Made by a program: the position numbers and the translations under genes. Below, one piece after another: positions 24,775 through 33,671 of a stretch of 64,000 nucleotides of DNA; position 1 is the stretch's first letter; each line of letters begins with the position of its first letter. The DNA is from Rhizobiaceae bacterium (GTDB lineage Bacteria > Pseudomonadota > Alphaproteobacteria > Rhizobiales > Rhizobiaceae). The notes under the pieces were generated by a model. That model saw only the letters and a program-made list of their open reading frames with translations, was not told the DNA's origin and made no database searches. Where the stretch lies: the NCBI GenBank assembly GCA_029212415.1, contig JARGOF010000006.1, positions 51,818 through 115,817 of the forward strand, written 5' to 3'.

Positions 24775-25557
24775 TCATTCACCGTAAACATCGACTTCGA
24801 AATATTTATCGTTGATTTCCTGATACTTTCCATTTGCCCGAATGGCGGCGATGGCCGTGTTCAGCATATCGCGCAATTCGGTCTCGCCTTTGCGGATTGC
24901 AATGCCGGCTCCTTCGCCATTGATCACCGGGTCAGGCGTCAATACGCCAAGGATTTTGCAGCAGGCACCATCGTCGGTTTTCAGCCAATCCAGCAGCACG
25001 ATCACATCATCGATGACGCCGTCCACGCGACCGCTGACAATGTCCAGCTTGTATTCATCAGGGGATGGGTAGAGGCGCACTTCTGCTGATGGCAGTTTTT
25101 CTTCCGCATAATTCGAGTGTGTTGTTGATCCCTGTGCGCCAATAACCTTTCCGTCGAGAGCCGCATCTGTCGCTTCCGTTATGTCGGAATCCTTGGGCAC
25201 GGCAATTGCTGGCGGCGTGTTGTAATATTTATTGCTGAAATCCACCTTCTGCTTGCGCTCTTCGGTAATCGACATCGAGGCGATTATCGCATCAAATTTC
25301 CCACTGATCAAAGAGGGGATCATGCCTTCCCAGTCATTCGTGACGAATTCGCATTCAACCTTCATTTCTTCACAAAGCGCTTTGGCAATATCGATATCGA
25401 AGCCGACAAGTTGCCCGTCTGTGGTCAGGTTGTTGAAAGGAGGATAGGCGCCCTCTGTGCCAATCTTGAGGGATTTGATCTCTGCCTGTGCAGCACCCAG
25501 GCTGATCGTCAACGCAATAGCTGTTGCTGCAAGGGGGAGATATCTTGTGATCTTCAT
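24775..25557 (-). CDS. Periplasmic amino-acid-binding protein (SBP_bac_3)
   Basis: About 260 residues; residues 1-25 form a Sec signal peptide (MKITRYLPLAATAIALTISL then GAAQA). The mature part has the type II periplasmic binding fold: KIGTEGAYPPFNN at the start, LVGFDIDIAKAL, then GKFDAIIASMSITEERKQKVDFS near 110-135, resembling the lysine/arginine/ornithine-binding HisJ/ArgT group. The GCAG and GQGSTTHSNY regions would contact ligand; specificity for a basic amino acid is an inference. The ATG follows a strong AAAGGAAGG site. The next genes are its permeases, past a terminator. Confidence 0.95.
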   Translation of the reverse strand: MKITRYLPLAATAIALTISLGAAQAEIKSLKIGTEGAYPPFNNLTTDGQLVGFDIDIAKALCEEMKVECEFVTNDWEGMIPSLISGKFDAIIASMSITEERKQKVDFSNKYYNTPPAIAVPKDSDITEATDAALDGKVIGAQGSTTHSNYAEEKLPSAEVRLYPSPDEYKLDIVSGRVDGVIDDVIVLLDWLKTDDGACCKILGVLTPDPVINGEGAGIAIRKGETELRDMLNTAIAAIRANGKYQEINDKYFEVDVYGE

Positions 25558-25653
25558 GGTGTGCCTTCCTTTGAGTTTTCTTCATTCAGGTGTTCAGGTC
25601 GACAGAGTTTTGTCGGTCTCCCTGTCATGCCCGTGCAATAATAGTCCCATTGT

Positions 25654-25665
25654 TTTCAATTGAAA
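25654..25665. promoter_or_regulatory. 12-bp palindrome TTTCAATTGAAA upstream of binding-protein gene
   Basis: A perfect palindrome, TTTCAATTGAAA, lies about 97 bases before the start of the amino-acid-binding protein gene, in A/T-rich sequence likely to contain its promoter. It could be an operator or part of the promoter region; no regulator is identified. Confidence 0.35.
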
Positions 25666-25768
25666 TGCAACCATAAACATCGCTGGTTTTGCGTTATAAA
25701 ACATTGGTTGCAGGCCATTTGATTTGCACTGTGCTGCGAACGCCGGAAGGCGCGCCAAGCGGTATCGC

Positions 25769-27052
25769 TCAGCCTGCGTAAATGCCGAATTCGGAAAAGG
25801 GAATATAGCTTATTGTATCACCGGGGCGCACGGTCCGGGTTTCTTCCGGCAGTTCGATCAGGCCATCAGCCTGGCGCAGTCCGGATATCAGGCCCGAGCC
25901 ATCCCGATCAAATTTTCTGGCAACCATTTGTCCATCGTCATCGCGTTCCAGCCAGCCTCTGAGAAACTCCCTTCTGTCGGCTTTTTTCGCTTCGATCTGA
26001 AAACCTGCAATTATCGGATAGCGTCTTGGTTCCCGGTAGGTTCCACCAGCCAGCATCCTGATTGCCGGATGGCAATACAGCAGGAAGCAGATGAAGGCCG
26101 CCACCGGATTGCCCGGCAATCCGAGAAAGACACAATCTCCAATCTGTCCGAAGGACATCGGACGACCTGGTTTTATGGCAATTTGCCACAAATGGCGTGT
26201 TCCAAGGCGGTCGATGGTTCTGACAATATGGTCTTCCTCTCCCCGGGAAGCGCCGCCGGTTGTCAGGATGATGTCATACTCTTTTGCGGCCTTTGAAAGC
26301 CTGTGTTCGATCACATCCGCCTTGTCTTCGAGCACTCCCAGATCAACCAGTTCGACCGGCAGGTTCTGACACAGAGCAGCAAGCATGTAATGATTGGAAT
26401 CAAATACCTGCCCCATCGACAAGGCATCCGCTGCATCCGGGCGCACGATTTCATTGCCGGTGGAGACAAGTGCAACGCGCAATTTTTGAAAGACCGGAAC
26501 CTTGGCCACACCCACCGATGCCAGTGCTGCGACATCCTGCGGGCGCAGCAATTGCCCGGCGGAAAACAGCACGTCTCCCGTTTGCAGGTCTTCACCGGCC
26601 CTGCGCCGGTTTGCCCCGGCGCGCAGCCCTGCAGGTATCTCGACTGACAGTCCATCCTGTGAAAGCACGCAATCTTCCTGCATCGCAACGGTATCGGCAT
26701 TGGGCGGCATCATGGCGCCGGTGAAGATGCGTGCAGCCGTTCCGGACGGCAGATTGCCCGGTATGGCATCCCCGGCGGCGATTCTCTGATTGATAACAAG
26801 CGCTGGCTTTTGCAGATATTCCCCGTGGGCAAATGCATATCCGTCGACAGCACTGTTGTCGTGCAGGGGGACATTGCGCGGCGCTGTGATTGTATCGGCA
26901 AGATGGCGTTCAAGTGCGGCGTTCAGCGCCACCTCTTGCGTTCCCACAATGACATTCAACCGTGAAAGCAACAGGGAGATCACATCGTCATGGCGCAGAC
27001 GGTCCTTGTCGTGCAGAAAACAATCATCAATCAGGTGCGGCTTCAAAGTCAT
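25769..27052 (-). CDS. moeA: Molybdopterin molybdenumtransferase MoeA
   Basis: MoeA inserts molybdate into adenylylated molybdopterin to give Moco. About 427 residues. The N-terminal LHDNSAVDGYAF signature is near residue 62. The MoaB/MoCF_biosynth domain follows around residue 200 (VALVSTGNEI, FDSNHYMLAA) with the DIILTTGGASRGEEDHIVRTI motif and VFLGLPGNPVAAFICFLLYC. The C-terminal domain IV is present (IAGFQIEAKKADRREFLRGW). Its start overlaps the mobB stop (4 bases), making it the last gene of the moaA-to-moeA run on the minus strand. Presence of MobA/MobB suggests the pathway ends in bis-MGD cofactor. Confidence 0.96.
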   Translation of the reverse strand: MTLKPHLIDDCFLHDKDRLRHDDVISLLLSRLNVIVGTQEVALNAALERHLADTITAPRNVPLHDNSAVDGYAFAHGEYLQKPALVINQRIAAGDAIPGNLPSGTAARIFTGAMMPPNADTVAMQEDCVLSQDGLSVEIPAGLRAGANRRRAGEDLQTGDVLFSAGQLLRPQDVAALASVGVAKVPVFQKLRVALVSTGNEIVRPDAADALSMGQVFDSNHYMLAALCQNLPVELVDLGVLEDKADVIEHRLSKAAKEYDIILTTGGASRGEEDHIVRTIDRLGTRHLWQIAIKPGRPMSFGQIGDCVFLGLPGNPVAAFICFLLYCHPAIRMLAGGTYREPRRYPIIAGFQIEAKKADRREFLRGWLERDDDGQMVARKFDRDGSGLISGLRQADGLIELPEETRTVRPGDTISYIPFSEFGIYAG

Positions 27053-27570
27053 GGCTTGCCTTTATCAACCAGGCCTGTGTGGATTTCGATGAAATCAGCG
27101 ATAGCGCGTGTGTCATCCAGGTCAAAGAGTGGCAAACCTTGTGAATCCACCGGGTGATCGGCTGCAATGGCAACGACGGTCGGGTTGCCGGGCGCCAGCG
27201 GTTCCTGGCTGCCAGAGCCGATGCGGCGGGTTTCCAGCTTGTCATGGCCTTCGGCCTTGTAGCCTTCCACGATAACCAGATCGCAGGGCGCAAGCCGGGC
27301 AATGACAGTTTCGAAATCCGGTTCGCTTTCGTCCCGGAGTTCATGCATCAGCGCCCATCGATTGCCGGAGACAATGGCGACTTCCGTTGCGCCAGCTTCG
27401 CGGTGTCGAAAGCTGTCGGTGCCTTCATGGTCGATGTCGAAAGCGTGGTGGGCGTGCTTGATTGTCGATATGCGCCAGCCACGTCTTGTCAATTCTTCAA
27501 CGATGCGAACCGTCACACCGGTCTTGCCGGAGTTTTTCCATCCGGTGAAACCAAAGACCTTCTGCTTCAC
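27049..27570 (-). CDS. mobB: Molybdopterin-guanine dinucleotide biosynthesis protein B
   Basis: About 173 residues with P-loop FGFTGWKNSGKTGVT at the N-terminus and KHAHHAFDIDHEGTDSFRH about residues 38-57, which is diagnostic of MobB. It is a GTP-binding accessory protein for MobA in attaching GMP to molybdopterin. It overlaps mobA upstream and moeA downstream by 4 bases each, indicating tight translational coupling. Confidence 0.95.
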   Translation of the reverse strand: MKQKVFGFTGWKNSGKTGVTVRIVEELTRRGWRISTIKHAHHAFDIDHEGTDSFRHREAGATEVAIVSGNRWALMHELRDESEPDFETVIARLAPCDLVIVEGYKAEGHDKLETRRIGSGSQEPLAPGNPTVVAIAADHPVDSQGLPLFDLDDTRAIADFIEIHTGLVDKGKP

Positions 27571-28235
27571 CTGTATTCCTCCGGTGCGTCATCTGCTCCG
27601 AGCTGAATCACAAGTTCTGTGGCTATGGCAAAATCCTCAGGCGTGTTGGCATTGAAAAATGGGTCGATTGCACCGCTCGGGCCGTCAATGGCTGCGAAGT
27701 CCACAAACTTCAGGTCATGATTGCGCGCCCAGGCCAGCACCTTGTAGGTATCGGTTGTGGCAAGCCATTGATCAAGATCCGCATGCAGGGCAACCGGCCA
27801 CAGTCCGAAGACCGGATGGCGGTGCCCCATGGATGTGGCCATGACAATCGTGTTGGAGGCAGGCGGCTTGATCGACAAAAACCGTTCCACCAGGTCTTTG
27901 GGGAAAAATGGTGTGTCGGCAGCGGCTGTCACGACATGGGTGCATGCCGGTCTGTGCTGCCGCGCCCATTGCAGGCCGGCTACAACACCGGCCAATGGTC
28001 CGGCAAAGCCCGTGATACTGTCCTCGATCACCGGCAGGCCAATGGCGGCAAACCGCCCGGGATCGCCATTGGCATTGAGGATCAGTTCAGGCACCTGCAG
28101 CTGCAGCCGGTCTTTGACCAGGGCAAGCATGGATTTGTCCTGCAATTTCAACAATGTCTTGTCGCCGCCGCCCATACGGCGGGATTGCCCGCCTGCAAGG
28201 ATACAGCCGATGATGCTATCAGCTTCAGGGCTCAT
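27567..28235 (-). CDS. mobA: Molybdenum cofactor guanylyltransferase MobA
   Basis: About 222 residues. The nucleotidyltransferase signature CILAGGQSRRMGGGDKTLLK starts near residue 10; LNANGDPGRFAAIGLPVIEDS and AADTPFFPKDLVERF carry the metal-binding Asp region. MobA links GMP to molybdopterin, giving MGD for enzymes of the DMSO reductase family such as formate dehydrogenase. Overlaps fdhD and mobB, both by 4 bases. Confidence 0.95.
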   Translation of the reverse strand: MSPEADSIIGCILAGGQSRRMGGGDKTLLKLQDKSMLALVKDRLQLQVPELILNANGDPGRFAAIGLPVIEDSITGFAGPLAGVVAGLQWARQHRPACTHVVTAAADTPFFPKDLVERFLSIKPPASNTIVMATSMGHRHPVFGLWPVALHADLDQWLATTDTYKVLAWARNHDLKFVDFAAIDGPSGAIDPFFNANTPEDFAIATELVIQLGADDAPEEYR

Positions 28236-29113
28236 GCAGACTTGCCTTTCGAACCGCTCTTGCGGTTGGTGTCCTCGTCGCCAACCTGATCCGGGCTGAT
28301 GTCAAAGACCACGCGATCCTGCCCGGCAAGCACCACAAACCGTTTGCCCCGGGCCCGGCCAATAAGCGTGAGGCCGACCGTGCGCGCCAGATCAACACCC
28401 CAGGCGGTAAAACCAGACCGGGATATCAGGATGGGAATTCCCATCATGGCCGTCTTGATAACCATCTCGGAGGTCAGCCGGCCGGTGGTGTAGAAAATCT
28501 TGTCTTCCGGGCGAACCTTGTTCATGAACATCCATCCGGCAATCTTGTCGACCGCATTGTGGCGTCCGACATCTTCCATATAGACCAGAGGCCTGTCGTC
28601 CTGACACAGCACGCAGCCGTGAATGGCGCCGGCTTCAAGGTAGAGTGATGGTGCAGTGTTGATGGCTTTTGTCAGGCTATAGAGCCAGGAGGTCCTGATG
28701 GTCGCATCGGGGTTGAGGTGAATGGATTCCACGCCTTCCATCACATCTCCGAAGACCGTTCCCTGGGCGCATCCGGACGTGCGCACCTTCTTTTGCAGTT
28801 TTTCCTCGTAGTCGGTCTCGCGCTCGGTGCGCACAACGACAACCTCAAGGTCATCGTCATAATCAATTGCCGTGATCTGGTCATCGGCTGTCAGCATATT
28901 CTGGTTGAGAAGGTAGCCGACTGCCAGCAGGTCCGGGTAATCACCAATGGTCATCATGGTGACGATTTCCTGGCGGTTCAGATAGAGTGTCAGGGGCTTT
29001 TCGGTGACGACACGGGTGGTAACGGTTTCGCCGTTGTGATCAATACCGTCGACTTCACGCGACAACAGCGGATTGCCTGGATCGGGCCCCAGCAGAAAAC
29101 CCTGATTGTTCAT
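28232..29113 (-). CDS. fdhD: Formate dehydrogenase accessory sulfurtransferase FdhD
   Basis: FdhD moves sulfur from IscS to the bis-MGD cofactor of formate dehydrogenase, which is required for activity. About 293 residues. Family motifs seen: the N-terminal KPLTLYLNRQEIVTMMTIGD, the loop RTSGCAQGTVFGD, GAIHGCVLCQDDRPLVYMED and DVGRHNAVDKIAGWMF. In this long variant the loop has one Cys (SGCAQG), where E. coli has a CxxC pair, so the sulfur-transfer chemistry may rely on one Cys plus another. The start ATG at 29113 follows AGGTAAC; the open frame to 29299 is unlikely to be coding. Overlaps mobA. No formate dehydrogenase structural gene is within the window. Confidence 0.94.
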   Translation of the reverse strand: MNNQGFLLGPDPGNPLLSREVDGIDHNGETVTTRVVTEKPLTLYLNRQEIVTMMTIGDYPDLLAVGYLLNQNMLTADDQITAIDYDDDLEVVVVRTERETDYEEKLQKKVRTSGCAQGTVFGDVMEGVESIHLNPDATIRTSWLYSLTKAINTAPSLYLEAGAIHGCVLCQDDRPLVYMEDVGRHNAVDKIAGWMFMNKVRPEDKIFYTTGRLTSEMVIKTAMMGIPILISRSGFTAWGVDLARTVGLTLIGRARGKRFVVLAGQDRVVFDISPDQVGDEDTNRKSGSKGKSA

Positions 29114-29126
29114 CTTGTTACCTGCA

Positions 29127-30353
29127 CTACGCTGTCTCACCCAGTTCGCGGTCGGCCTGTTTGGCCACCCGCATGACATAAAGAGCCGCACAGGCTCCCA
29201 GAATTGAAGATACAAGCATAATGCACAAGAGCGGGTAGGGTCCAGTTTCGGGACCCAGCGCAGCGCCGGACAAGACTGATAAAGCTGCACCGCCGCCAAT
29301 CATCAAAGCCCCTCCAAGTCCGGATGCGGACCCCGCCAGGTGCGGGCGAACGCTGACAACGCCGGCATTTGCATTGGGAAGGCTGATCCCGTTTCCCAGA
29401 CCGACAAACCCCATGAAACCAAAAAATGCCAGTGGGTGCGTGGCGCCTGCGGCAAAGGTGATGATCGCCAAGATCATTCCTGTACCGGCAACCACGTTGC
29501 CCAGCAACATCATCTTATTGATTCCTATCCGTTTTGAGTATCGGCCGGAAAAGTAATTTCCCAGCATATAACCGATGGCGGTCAGAGCGAAATAGGCGCC
29601 GAGTTCGGAAGGGCTGAGCCCGAGCATATTGATGGAAATATAGGGGGCACCACCCAGGAAGGCGAAAAACGCGCCTGAGGTGAAAGCGGCTGAAAGTGCA
29701 TATCCCCAGAAACGTCGCGATCGGAACAGTTCGGGATAGGCCTTGAATTGCTCACCGATGCTGCGGCTGCGTGCCTTGTTGGTTTCACCCATGTCAAAAA
29801 ACACCAGTACAAGGACAAACGTGCCAAAAATCAAAGTCACGAAAAAGGCTGCCTGCCAGCCAAAAAATTCTTCAAGGACGCCGCCTATCAGCGGGCCAAA
29901 CATCGGAACCACTGCCATCCCCATGGAAATATAACCGATCAGGCTGGCCGCATCCTCCATGCCGACCATATCGCGGACAACAGCGCGTGACAGCGCAATG
30001 CCGGAAACGACGACCGTCTGTATCATCCGCCCGAGCAACAGAATTTCAAAATTGGGTGCAAAAATACACAGGATCGACGCTGCGAGGAAAATAGTCAGGC
30101 TGATAAGCATGACCGGCCGTCTGCCATAGCGATCCGAAAGAGGACCTATCAGCAATTGCATCACGGCTGTTGCCGCAAGATAGGCGGAAATCAAAAGTTG
30201 AACATAGCTGTAACTCACGGAAAAATATTCCGCTATGCCCGGCAGGGAGGGCAAGACAACGTTCATGTTAAGGGCGCCAGCCGCGGTGATGATCACCAAT
30301 GTCGCAATATGCGGCGGGGTTTTTCTATTCAGAAATCGTATTTTTTCAGGCAC
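29127..30353 (-). CDS. Bcr/CflA family MFS drug-resistance transporter
   Basis: About 408 residues with 12 predicted transmembrane helices. MNVVLPSLPGIAEYFSVS (first periplasmic loop and helix), the loop LLIGPLSDRYGRRPVMLISL with the MFS motif A, and ALSRAVVRDMVG (motif C-like) are typical of the DHA1 Bcr/CflA exporters. It likely pumps hydrophobic compounds or sulfonamide/bicyclomycin-like drugs out; true substrate unknown. The stop is 13 bases before the fdhD start on the same strand, so it should be co-transcribed with the Moco genes. Confidence 0.93.
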   Translation of the reverse strand: MPEKIRFLNRKTPPHIATLVIITAAGALNMNVVLPSLPGIAEYFSVSYSYVQLLISAYLAATAVMQLLIGPLSDRYGRRPVMLISLTIFLAASILCIFAPNFEILLLGRMIQTVVVSGIALSRAVVRDMVGMEDAASLIGYISMGMAVVPMFGPLIGGVLEEFFGWQAAFFVTLIFGTFVLVLVFFDMGETNKARSRSIGEQFKAYPELFRSRRFWGYALSAAFTSGAFFAFLGGAPYISINMLGLSPSELGAYFALTAIGYMLGNYFSGRYSKRIGINKMMLLGNVVAGTGMILAIITFAAGATHPLAFFGFMGFVGLGNGISLPNANAGVVSVRPHLAGSASGLGGALMIGGGAALSVLSGAALGPETGPYPLLCIMLVSSILGACAALYVMRVAKQADRELGETA

Positions 30354-30457
30354 GTCTGATTTCCTCTTGCGGCTGTGCCAGTTGGGACCCGGTCAATTGG
30401 GTGATTGGAAGGCCCGGACTACGGCCGCGCCCCATGGTCTATGAGTAAGTATGCATA

Positions 30458-31333
30458 TCAAATTTTCGTCATAGATCGATGTTCACGGTAAAGGGTATAG
30501 ATTCCGGTAAGAACAATGATCGTGCTTCCGGCAATGGTGAGAGGGTCCGGGTAGTCGGAAAAAATAACCACTCCCAGCAGAATTGACCAGAGCAAGGCTG
30601 TGTAGCGGAAGGGGACGACAAAAGCGATTTCGCCTTCGCGCACAGCCAGAACAATAAATTGGTATCCGACAAGAATGAAAAGAGACGCCGCCACGATCTT
30701 GATGATCTGGACGGTGCCAACCGGCGCCACGCTGCCATCCAGAACCCACATGACAAGGCCGGTTGCGGTCACAGCCAAGGCGGTCAGAACCGAGAGGAAA
30801 AGCGACGGGGTATCCTTGTGGAGCGCGCGTGTCGCCAGATCGCGCGTTGCGGCGCAAAGCACCGCAGCGACAACCAGAAGCGAATAGGGCGTGTAGCCCG
30901 CTGCACCCGGTCTGATCACCAGCAGAACGCCGAGGAACCCGATCAATATGGCGGTCCACCGCCTCCAGCCGACGGCCTCCTTGAGAAACACAGCTGCTCC
31001 CACGGTGACCAGCAGAGGAAGCGCTTGAATGATCGCCGATGCATTGGCCAGTGGAATCTGGGTGAGGGCGGTCAGGAAGAACACCGTTGCCATTGCCTCA
31101 CCCGCCGTGCGCAGGAAAGGCATCGGTTGAAGCGCCGTTCTCAAGGGTCGAAGGGCACCCTTCTTGTATGCAATCAGAATGATCAAGGAAGAGGCAAAAA
31201 TGCCACGCAGGAAAATGGCCTGTCCCATGCCCATATCTTCAGACAGGTTCTTCATGAACGCGTCATTGAAGGTGAATCCGAACATCGCAAATGACATATA
31301 AAGGGCACTGCGCATGTTTGCCGTGCGCAGCAT
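30458..31333 (-). CDS. EamA/DMT family metabolite exporter
   Basis: About 291 residues forming two EamA repeats with 10 predicted transmembrane helices; ALTQIPLANASAIIQALPLLVTVGA and VGWRRWTAILIGFLGVLLVI lie in the first repeat, and REGEIAFVVPFRYTALLWSI in the second. Members export amino acids, purines and other small metabolites. A DMT exporter here, between moaA and the MFS gene on the same strand, may be a passenger of the Moco cluster. Start ATG 31333, 49 bases from the moaA stop (31383). Confidence 0.9.
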   Translation of the reverse strand: MLRTANMRSALYMSFAMFGFTFNDAFMKNLSEDMGMGQAIFLRGIFASSLIILIAYKKGALRPLRTALQPMPFLRTAGEAMATVFFLTALTQIPLANASAIIQALPLLVTVGAAVFLKEAVGWRRWTAILIGFLGVLLVIRPGAAGYTPYSLLVVAAVLCAATRDLATRALHKDTPSLFLSVLTALAVTATGLVMWVLDGSVAPVGTVQIIKIVAASLFILVGYQFIVLAVREGEIAFVVPFRYTALLWSILLGVVIFSDYPDPLTIAGSTIIVLTGIYTLYREHRSMTKI

Positions 31334-31382
31334 CAGCTTCTGCCCATCGCAGGAATAAGCCGCTCGTAATTGCTGTACATCA

Positions 31383-32402
31383 CTATCCGCCGGTTACGCT
31401 CATGTGGCGCGCTACGGCAGGTTTGCTGCTGCGGCGGTCAATAATGAAGTCATGGCCCTTGGGTTTGCGCAGGATGGCGTTGTCGATGGCAGTGGCGAGC
31501 AATTCGTTGCCTTCGGAATCACGCAGAGGTTTGCGCAGGTCCGCCGCATCGTCCTGGCCCAGACACATGTAGAGTGTGCCTGTACAGGTCAGTCGAACGC
31601 GGTTGCAGCTTTCGCAGAAATTGTGGGTCATCGGCGTGATGAAACCCAGCCGGCCACCGGTTTGTTCTATTTCCACATAGCGGGCCGGACCGCCTGTCTT
31701 GTAGGCAATCTCCTGCATGGTGAATTGCTGCGCCAATTGTGCCCGAAGCAGGGAGAGAGGCAGATAATTGTCTGTGCGATCTTCATCAATTTCGCCCATC
31801 GGCATGGTTTCGATAACCGTCATATCCATACCCAGGCCGTGTGCCCAACGCATGATTTCGGGAATTTCAACATCATTGAATCCCTTCAGCGCAACGGTAT
31901 TGATCTTGATCTTCAGACCCGCCCGACGGGCAGCTTCAAGGCCCGCATGCACACGGTCGATATCCCCCCAACGGGTGATGCGTCTGAATTTGTCGGCATC
32001 CAGCGTGTCGAGTGAAACATTGATGCGACGCACGCCACAATCGGCCAGTTCATCGGCGAAGCGCGACAATTGTGATCCGTTTGTGGTGATGGTGATCTCG
32101 TCAAGCTGGCCCGATTGAAGATGACGCGACAGAGATCGGATGAAATGCATGATGTTCTTGCGCACCAACGGTTCGCCGCCGGTCAGACGCAGACGCTTGA
32201 CGCCCTTTTCAACAAAAACCGTGCACAGCCTGTCCAGTTCTTCCAGTGTCAGCAGGTCCTTTTTCGGCAGGAACGTCATGTTCTCCGACATGCAATAGGT
32301 GCAGCGGAAATCGCAACGATCCGTCACCGATACCCGAAGGTAATTGATGGCGCGGCCAAAGGGATCAATCATCGGCGGGGCAGGGTTCCTGTCGATTGTC
32401 AA
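31383..32402 (-). CDS. moaA: GTP 3',8-cyclase MoaA
   Basis: MoaA, a radical SAM enzyme, converts GTP to 3',8-cyclo-7,8-dihydroGTP with MoaC, the first step of molybdopterin synthesis. About 339 residues. The SAM cluster motif [12 protein letters not shown] (CxxxCxxC) is near residue 27; the C-terminal cluster Cys residues appear in [21 protein letters not shown]. Catalytic parts ([38 protein letters not shown]) are intact. Start ATG 32402; a second Met (MIDPFGR) 10 codons later is the usual family start. It heads the Moco run. moaC is not in the window. Confidence 0.96.
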   Translation of the reverse strand: MTIDRNPAPPMIDPFGRAINYLRVSVTDRCDFRCTYCMSENMTFLPKKDLLTLEELDRLCTVFVEKGVKRLRLTGGEPLVRKNIMHFIRSLSRHLQSGQLDEITITTNGSQLSRFADELADCGVRRINVSLDTLDADKFRRITRWGDIDRVHAGLEAARRAGLKIKINTVALKGFNDVEIPEIMRWAHGLGMDMTVIETMPMGEIDEDRTDNYLPLSLLRAQLAQQFTMQEIAYKTGGPARYVEIEQTGGRLGFITPMTHNFCESCNRVRLTCTGTLYMCLGQDDAADLRKPLRDSEGNELLATAIDNAILRKPKGHDFIIDRRSSKPAVARHMSVTGG

Positions 32403-32764
32403 TTGTATCTCGCTCCCATCCTATTGTTGTGTCAACGACTGTGCGCGTTTCCACCATGCCGGGTCAAGTGAGGCAGATCCACTGACTTCTGATTGCGCAT
32501 CACACTGACCCAATATGTCGCCCTCTTGACCGGCTTCGTCAAGGTGCAAAGTGCATATGCAATATGCTTCCGTCAAAAGCTTCCCCGATTGGGGAACGGA
32601 GGTGTCGGGTTGGTTTCATTGGTCGGGAAAATCAGGTGATGGTCTTGCTGTGTGTCCGCGCCCTTGTGGTCAGGCGCTACGGTATCCTCAACAATGGGTT
32701 GCGGAAAGTTCTGCGCCTTGATACCGAAAGCCATCGACGGCCTTTCCAACATACAGGTTTCATC
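32403..32764. other. Intergenic region between moaA and DUF971
   Basis: 362 bases separating divergent moaA and the DUF971 gene. I see no protein-coding or RNA gene. The piece TGCATATGCAATATGC (about 32552-32567) is A/T-rich and partly palindromic (TGCATATGCA), and lies where a promoter could be. A Moco riboswitch was looked for by eye, without a convincing match. Confidence 0.5.
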
Positions 32765-33148
32765 ATGACAAGCAGTCAGGACAAACGCCCTTCAGAACTT
32801 CGCGTGTCAAAAGACCGGTCGATCCTGACCATTTCATTTGGTGGGGAAAAGCCGTTTGAACTGCCCGCCGAAGCGTTGCGTGTCATGTCGCCCTCGGCGG
32901 AAGTGCAGGGACATTCTCCCGCACAGCGGGTAACGGTTCCCGGCAAGCGTCATGTGCAGATCATCGGGGTCGAACCGGTCGGCAACTACGCGGTGAAAAT
33001 CAGGTTTGACGATATGCATGACACCGGCATCTTCACATGGACCTATCTGTATGATCTTGGCAGCAATCTTGAACAGCATTGGGCCGGTTACCTGCAGGAA
33101 CTGGCAGACAAGGGGATGACGCGCGACAGGTCAGAAAAACCGCGGTAG
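32765..33148 (+). CDS. DUF971 (gamma-butyrobetaine hydroxylase-like N-terminal) protein
   Basis: About 127 residues with the DUF971 fold: ELRVSKDRSILTISFGGEKPFELPAEALRV, then KRHVQIIGVEPVGNYAVKIRFDDMHDTGIF and TWTYLYDLG, the classical sequence. DUF971 forms the N-terminal domain of gamma-butyrobetaine hydroxylases and occurs alone in most proteobacteria, often near Fe-S or Moco/ApbC-type genes; its function is unknown. Chosen ATG 32765; the long open frame upstream starts in noncoding sequence. Convergent with the marR gene. Confidence 0.92.
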   Translation: MTSSQDKRPSELRVSKDRSILTISFGGEKPFELPAEALRVMSPSAEVQGHSPAQRVTVPGKRHVQIIGVEPVGNYAVKIRFDDMHDTGIFTWTYLYDLGSNLEQHWAGYLQELADKGMTRDRSEKPR

Positions 33149-33165
33149 TGTTTCAAACCCGATGG

Positions 33166-33624
33166 CTATTTTTGCCAATCGTCCAACTTGTTGATCATGC
33201 GCTTCATGGTCTCTCCGACCCGATTGCATTCTTCCATGCCGGTTGTCGACATGACGTGTTCAATCAGGTCCACTTCGATCGCCAGCGCTTTTCCGGTCAC
33301 GTCACGTCCCTGATCCGTGAGATAAAGGCGCAACACCCGTTTGTCGCTTTCATCCCTGCGCCGTTCCATCAGTCCGCGTTTTTCGATCTGCGGCAGAAGC
33401 ATGCTGATATTCGAGCGTCCGACCAGTAATTTATCCGCAAGGTCCTGTTGGGAGATCCCCTCAAACCGATAGATATTGGCCAGAATATCCAGATGCGGAA
33501 CCTTGATGTCCAGCGGCGCGAGCGCCTTTGCGAGCCTTTGATGAATGAGCTGACTGGCTCTGGCCACGGCGATCCAGTTTTTGAAACGCGGATTCTCCCA
33601 GGGCAGGACTTGATTTTCGTTCAT
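33166..33624 (-). CDS. MarR family transcriptional regulator
   Basis: About 152 residues. The winged HTH spans about 55-100 (RFEGISQQDLADKLLVGRSNISMLLPQIEKRGLMERRRDESDKRVLRLYLTDQGRD; recognition helix GRSNISMLL). Flanking helices form the dimerisation region. Members repress neighbouring genes and are released by phenolic or oxidising ligands. It diverges from an alpha/beta hydrolase across 47 bases carrying an unusually regular repeat, so it most likely controls itself and that hydrolase operon. Confidence 0.94.
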   Translation of the reverse strand: MNENQVLPWENPRFKNWIAVARASQLIHQRLAKALAPLDIKVPHLDILANIYRFEGISQQDLADKLLVGRSNISMLLPQIEKRGLMERRRDESDKRVLRLYLTDQGRDVTGKALAIEVDLIEHVMSTTGMEECNRVGETMKRMINKLDDWQK

Positions 33625-33652
33625 AGTTGTACAATATTGTTCATGGTTGAAC
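33619..33652. promoter_or_regulatory. Putative MarR operator: GTTCAT(A/G)GTTG repeated 20 bp apart, with dyads
   Basis: GTTCATAGTTG at 33619 and GTTCATGGTTG at 33639 are direct repeats exactly two helical turns apart (20 bases). The second is also a dyad, GTTCA-TGGT-TGAAC (33639-33652), and TTGTACAA (33627-33634) is another palindrome. The left copy covers the marR start codon (33622-33624), so binding would block marR and probably overlap the promoter of the alpha/beta hydrolase gene (start 33672). Confidence 0.7.
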
Positions 33653-33671
33653 TTACTAATGGATTCTGACT

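Noticed and set aside
32403-32764. Moco riboswitch upstream of moaA
   Set aside because: No convincing pairing pattern on reading; only generic A/T-rich palindromes.
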